The notes beneath the pieces are model-generated. The model did not search any database. It saw only the letters and a program-made list of their open reading frames with translations, and was not told the DNA's origin. From positions 18,950,388 through 19,014,387 of the forward strand of contig NC_081139.1 of assembly GCF_958295425.1 (NCBI RefSeq): a DNA stretch of 64,000 bases, given 5' to 3'. The number at the start of each line of letters is the position of its first letter. Within the stretch, counting starts at the first letter, position 1. Position numbers and translations under genes: made by a program. Shown in pieces: positions 61,024 through 64,000 of this stretch. This DNA is from Solea solea. Its lineage: Eukaryota; Chordata; Actinopteri; Pleuronectiformes; Soleidae.

Positions 61024-61031
61024 CTTATATG
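61024..61031 (-). promoter_or_regulatory. Keratin TATA-like box
   Basis: On the minus strand CATATAAG lies about 100 bases upstream of the ATG. A start site about 30 bases downstream (near 60995) would leave a 5' UTR of roughly 70 bases, normal for keratin genes. Confidence 0.55.
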
Positions 61032-61170
61032 ACTGCGCTGAGCCAGGGGGAGGATCCTTCTCAGCCACTAAACCTGTACTCTCACCTTTGCTGTCCAGCC
61101 TCGCCTCCACCTCAGCCTACATGCCTCTAGCTCTGAATGACAGGAGTGGCCTTTCCTGTAAAACAGGTAG

Positions 61171-62029
61171 AATTCAGAATTTCAGAGTTCTCACCAGGAG
61201 TTTGATCTCATCTGTATGTACTGTACTTTGAGTGCTGAGTTGTAGAGGTGTGGGTACTGATAGATCTCGTCAAATAATCTCAAGCAAGAGTTCATGGTTA
61301 CCATCTTCTTGGTTGTCTCTTGACTTACACAAGAGCACACCACCAACTGGACTGGGGCGTGTCGTGCTACAGCTAGTGTGCACAGACAGAGCCTGCATTC
61401 CATGCACTTACAAGATATGTAGGTGCTCACGTTGGTCTGCTAAATTTCTGCATGCACCACAGTGGCCATGGGCAGATAATAACATTTACTTCACAGGTAT
61501 CAAAGCAGACTGTTTGTTGTAACTTTCTTTCATACTTATTGATTTGAATTATTATTATTTGAGTAATGCTTTAAGTAATGGTTAAAAGAGAGGAAGTGGT
61601 TGTATTCTGTAATGGGTTTTTTGTTGTTTGGTTCACGCCTGCAGTATATACTTCCTCTACAGGTGTCTCCTTTTTTACCTCCGAGTAAGAACAGCCCCGG
61701 AAGTGTGTTGCCTTGTGTTTTTGGCTTCTCTGTTAGCTTACGTGTGTTAGCCGGTGAAACCCACATGCCAGAAGAAGTTGTAATATGTTTGAGTGAGTCC
61801 TGCACCTTCTGCAATAAAAAGGAAGGACTGAAAGATCGTCTCCATACGCCTTATTTGCATAGACACAGTTAAATCATATCACTGTTGCAGAAACGTGGAA
61901 GCAAAAAGTATGATCATGGCCTAACAGCACAGCAACAGCATAGACCATATACTGAATAAAAAGTGGATATAGTATTCCAGTTACAAATCCAACTCCTGTT
62001 TTGAAGTGTATCGATTTGTGATTTGGCAA
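61171..62029. repeat. Direct repeat G, upstream copy, split by a solo LTR
   Basis: The same sequence as 54234-54716, in the same orientation, begins only about 140 bases upstream of the keratin TATA box. Its two parts (61171-61514 and 61887-62029) are separated by the LTR and its target duplication. Without these, its length is 487 bp against 483 bp for the other copy. Confidence 0.85.
61515..61881 (+). mobile_element. Solo LTR (367 bp) with 5-bp target duplication CTGTT
   Basis: The block starts TGTTGTAACTTTC and ends AAATCATATCA (TG...CA). It is flanked by CTGTT at 61510-61514 and 61882-61886. It has a TATA box (TATATA at 61645-61650) and a poly(A) signal AATAAA at 61813-61818, in LTR order. 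The empty site is visible in the other copy of repeat G. No internal retroelement sequence remains, so it is a solo LTR formed by LTR-LTR recombination. Family not assigned; a 5-bp duplication fits Ty3/gypsy or BEL/Pao. Confidence 0.88.
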
Positions 62030-62150
62030 TATATCAGTTTTTGGAAGTGGAAGTTCACAGACATTATCTGCAAGTTGCCTATCAAATTGTGTCCACCCAA
62101 ATGTGTTGTACTTTTTAAATCTTTTGAAAAAATCAACTTTTTATGCCATT

Positions 62151-63005
62151 GTGACAGGTCGTCTGCCTCCCTGCCACTATATGGTACTATGCCAATGAAC
62201 AGAGCATACTGTTTGAGGGTTGGTGCAATGCATCCTTATATATAGAGGTGCATACACACCTTCCCCCCACCCCCTCTTTCTACCGCTTCCCTCCTGTGAC
62301 TTTGACCTGTTCGGCGTGACCAGTGTGGGTGTTGGCGAGGCGGTTGTGGGTGCACAATTCTTGCCGTTCAGCGTGACCGGCTGCTGGGGCCGTTGGGGAA
62401 GCATCGCTCCGCCAGAAGCCCTTCCTGAATGTGCTTGCCCGCTCCTTTCGCTGGGTGATTGGCCTGCGGCACGAATAGTTATTCCTCAGTCTCTCTGGGG
62501 CGTCACTGTAGCTTGCAGAGCTATAGCCGTGTTCGCTATCAATTAATATGTCCCGTCCCGAGTTATAAGGCTGATTGATTAAGGGGCATCTATTGTTGTT
62601 GTTGTGTTTATATGTGTTTTACGTAGTTCATTACTTTTATTTTCTATTATTTAGTGTTTATTTGTATTTGTGTTTAGTTAATTCATTTGGTTTCCTCCCT
62701 ACCAGTCCTGTGTAGCCCCTTTGGCATGTTTTAATTTGTTTCTTGTTTTTGGTTAGGTGCTGTGGCCCAGAGGCACCAGTCCAGTCCTTGGTGGTGGTTC
62801 CCTTCACGATTCCCTTTTTCTTTTGATGTGTGAGTGCAGTGTCATGGGTGTTTTAAGTAACGGACCCTTCTACTTTGATTTGTCCCTGCCGTCTGGCAAG
62901 CTCCAGCCCTTTCCCTTGATTTTTATTCTTGCTTGGTGCTAATTTTATGTGAATATTATTATTATTGTGGGGAACTGGTGTGTGGGAAATTTTGTTAGTT
63001 GCATT
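62151..63005 (+). mobile_element. Probable LTR and leader of a rearranged Ty3/gypsy element
   Basis: TGTGACAGGTCGTCTGCC near 62151 has the look of a gypsy LTR start. TTATATATAGAGG near 62237 could be its TATA box. The following CT- and GT-rich sequence runs without a frame into RNase H-like coding debris at 63011. The LTR end and primer-binding site were not located. Confidence 0.35.
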
Positions 63006-63010
63006 CTTTT

Positions 63011-63085
63011 CTGGGCTACGCCAGCTACTACCGGCGCTTTGCCAAGCTGGCAGGTCCTCTGCATCAGCTGGTGGCTGGTGCAGAG
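63011..63085 (+). pseudogene. Ty3/gypsy pol fragment: end of reverse transcriptase / RNase H start
   Basis: This frame reads LGYASYYRRFAKLAGPLH, matching the GxxxYYRRFxxxxxxxxxPLxxL motif that joins reverse transcriptase to RNase H in gypsy polyproteins. The upstream reverse transcriptase is absent, and the frame is lost soon after. It is a truncated transposon relic. Confidence 0.7.
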
Positions 63086-63149
63086 TTAGCAGGCAGTATA
63101 CACCCGGTTCCCACCAACTTTTGAATTCCTTGCCGGGTACTTTGGTCCC

Positions 63150-63624
63150 CAGCTGCCTCCAGCAGGATCCACCTCCAGCTCTTTTGGCATCAGCCACCCA
63201 GTCTGTGGTCTCAGTTCTCCCCCTTCAGTCTGCTGCTGACCTTCGTTCCTTGCAGGAGGCTGACCCCCTCCTGAATGATGTACTTGTGTTCTGGTGGCGG
63301 AAGGCTACACCCACCTCTGTGGAAAGGCGACAGCTCCCTAAGTCAGCCTTGGCACTTTTCCGGCAGTGGGATCGTCTAGTAGAGAAAGACGGTGTTCTCT
63401 TTCACAGGGTTTTCCGTTCAGATGGGGGTGAAGAGTCTCTCCAGCTCATCTTGCCTGCCGCCCTTAAGCAGGAAACTTTGCGTCAGCTTAATCAAGAACA
63501 TGGCCACCAGGGCATAGAGCGGACCACAGAGTTGGTCCGGCAAAGTTGCTGTTGGCCAGGAATGCCTTCGGACATAAAACAGTGGGTCTCGGCGGGTAAT
63601 GGTCAGTGCGAGCGGTTTAAGTGA
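63150..63624 (+). pseudogene. Ty3/gypsy pol fragment: integrase zinc-binding region with internal deletion
   Basis: The frame open through 63624 includes ADLRSLQEADPLLNDVLVFW, then LILPAALKQETLRQLNQE and HGHQGIERTTELVRQ with CCWPGM, the HHCC-type integrase N-terminus. Directly after KQWV, the sequence jumps to GNGQCERF, the region of the third catalytic acid. The C-x2-C pair and the first two catalytic aspartates are therefore missing. A stop follows at 63622-63624. The element cannot integrate by itself. Confidence 0.75.
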
Positions 63625-64000
63625 ACTCTGCATAACCTTCTTCGGACCATTCCGGTCTCCAAGAAATGGGATTGGGCTGCCTGTTTCCCACAGGTGCTCT
63701 ATTGTTATAACACAACCCCTCATCAGGGCACAGTTGAGTCGCCATTCTTTCTTATGTTTGGGCAGGAACCTCGTCTTCCAATCGACTTTCTCCTGCGACG
63801 TGTCCAGGATCCAGTACCAGGCCAAGTGCAGGACTGGGTGGCCAAGCACCAGGCCAGACTCTGAGTTGCTTTTGAGGGTGCTTGTGAGAGGGTGTTGGCT
63901 GCTGCTGGCCGACGGAAAGAGCGGCATGATCAGCAGGTCTGGGAGGCCCACTTTCAGTGGGGCAGCTGGTGTACTTGAGGGACCACAGTGTTAGGGGGCT
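63625..64000 (+). pseudogene. Ty3/gypsy pol fragment: integrase C-terminal part (continues past the window)
   Basis: After the stop, the same strand reads TLHNLLRTIPV, WAACFPQVLYCYNTTPHQGT and SPFFLMFGQEPRLPIDFLL, the typical end of a gypsy integrase core. One or more in-frame stops interrupt it. A VYLRDHSVRG-type stretch near 63970-64000 is the following C-terminal domain. The element runs off the right edge. Confidence 0.72.

Noticed and set aside
62220..62546. 108-residue open frame
   Set aside because: It lies in the probable LTR/leader of the gypsy element and has no domain.
1..64000. CRISPR arrays, operons, phage or bacterial genes
   Set aside because: No regularly spaced repeats with unique spacers and no prokaryotic gene structure; the sequence is vertebrate.

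Overview
The window looks like teleost (ray-finned fish) genomic DNA. It has vertebrate exon-intron genes with GT-AG introns, very low coding density, and many interspersed repeats of a type common in fish: palindromic MITEs, THAP-type DNA transposons, solo LTRs, a broken Ty3/gypsy element, CA/GT microsatellites and SINE/LINE-like tails ending in GGAT or AGAATC repeats. I see no prokaryotic or viral gene organisation. Species cannot be decided from this sequence.

Two protein-coding genes can be read completely, both on the minus strand. (1) vstm2l (V-set and transmembrane domain containing 2 like) occupies 427-15014 as four coding exons: 14900-15014, 2405-2565, 1432-1476 and 427-714. Together they give 609 nt, a 202-residue secreted or surface V-set Ig protein. 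Intron 1 is 12.3 kb; the 3' UTR runs off the left edge. (2) A type II keratin gene occupies 57727-60923 as nine coding exons giving 488 residues, with a TATA-like box near 61024-61031. Its internal exons of 209, 61, 96, 165, 126 and 221 nt match the layout known for type II keratins.

Between them (15.3-57 kb) lies about 42 kb with no gene I can support. It holds repeats, including two structurally defined DNA transposons with THAP-like coding debris (30569-31220 and 47354-48459), a hAT-like element with TTTTA target duplications (55790-56786), dispersed copies of several MITE families, and a few unrepetitive stretches that might be regulatory. Right of the keratin gene are a solo LTR (61515-61881) inserted in a repeat, and from about 62.1 kb to the window end a rearranged Ty3/gypsy retrotransposon whose integrase region has a large internal deletion.

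The keratin gene is bracketed by two direct copies of one repeat (54234-54716 and 61171-62029). Only the upstream copy carries the solo LTR, which gives a relative order of events. The two genes are not obviously functionally linked: one is a neural-type Ig protein, the other an epithelial intermediate filament. I found no convincing new biochemical system. The most interesting material is the structure and nesting of the mobile elements.
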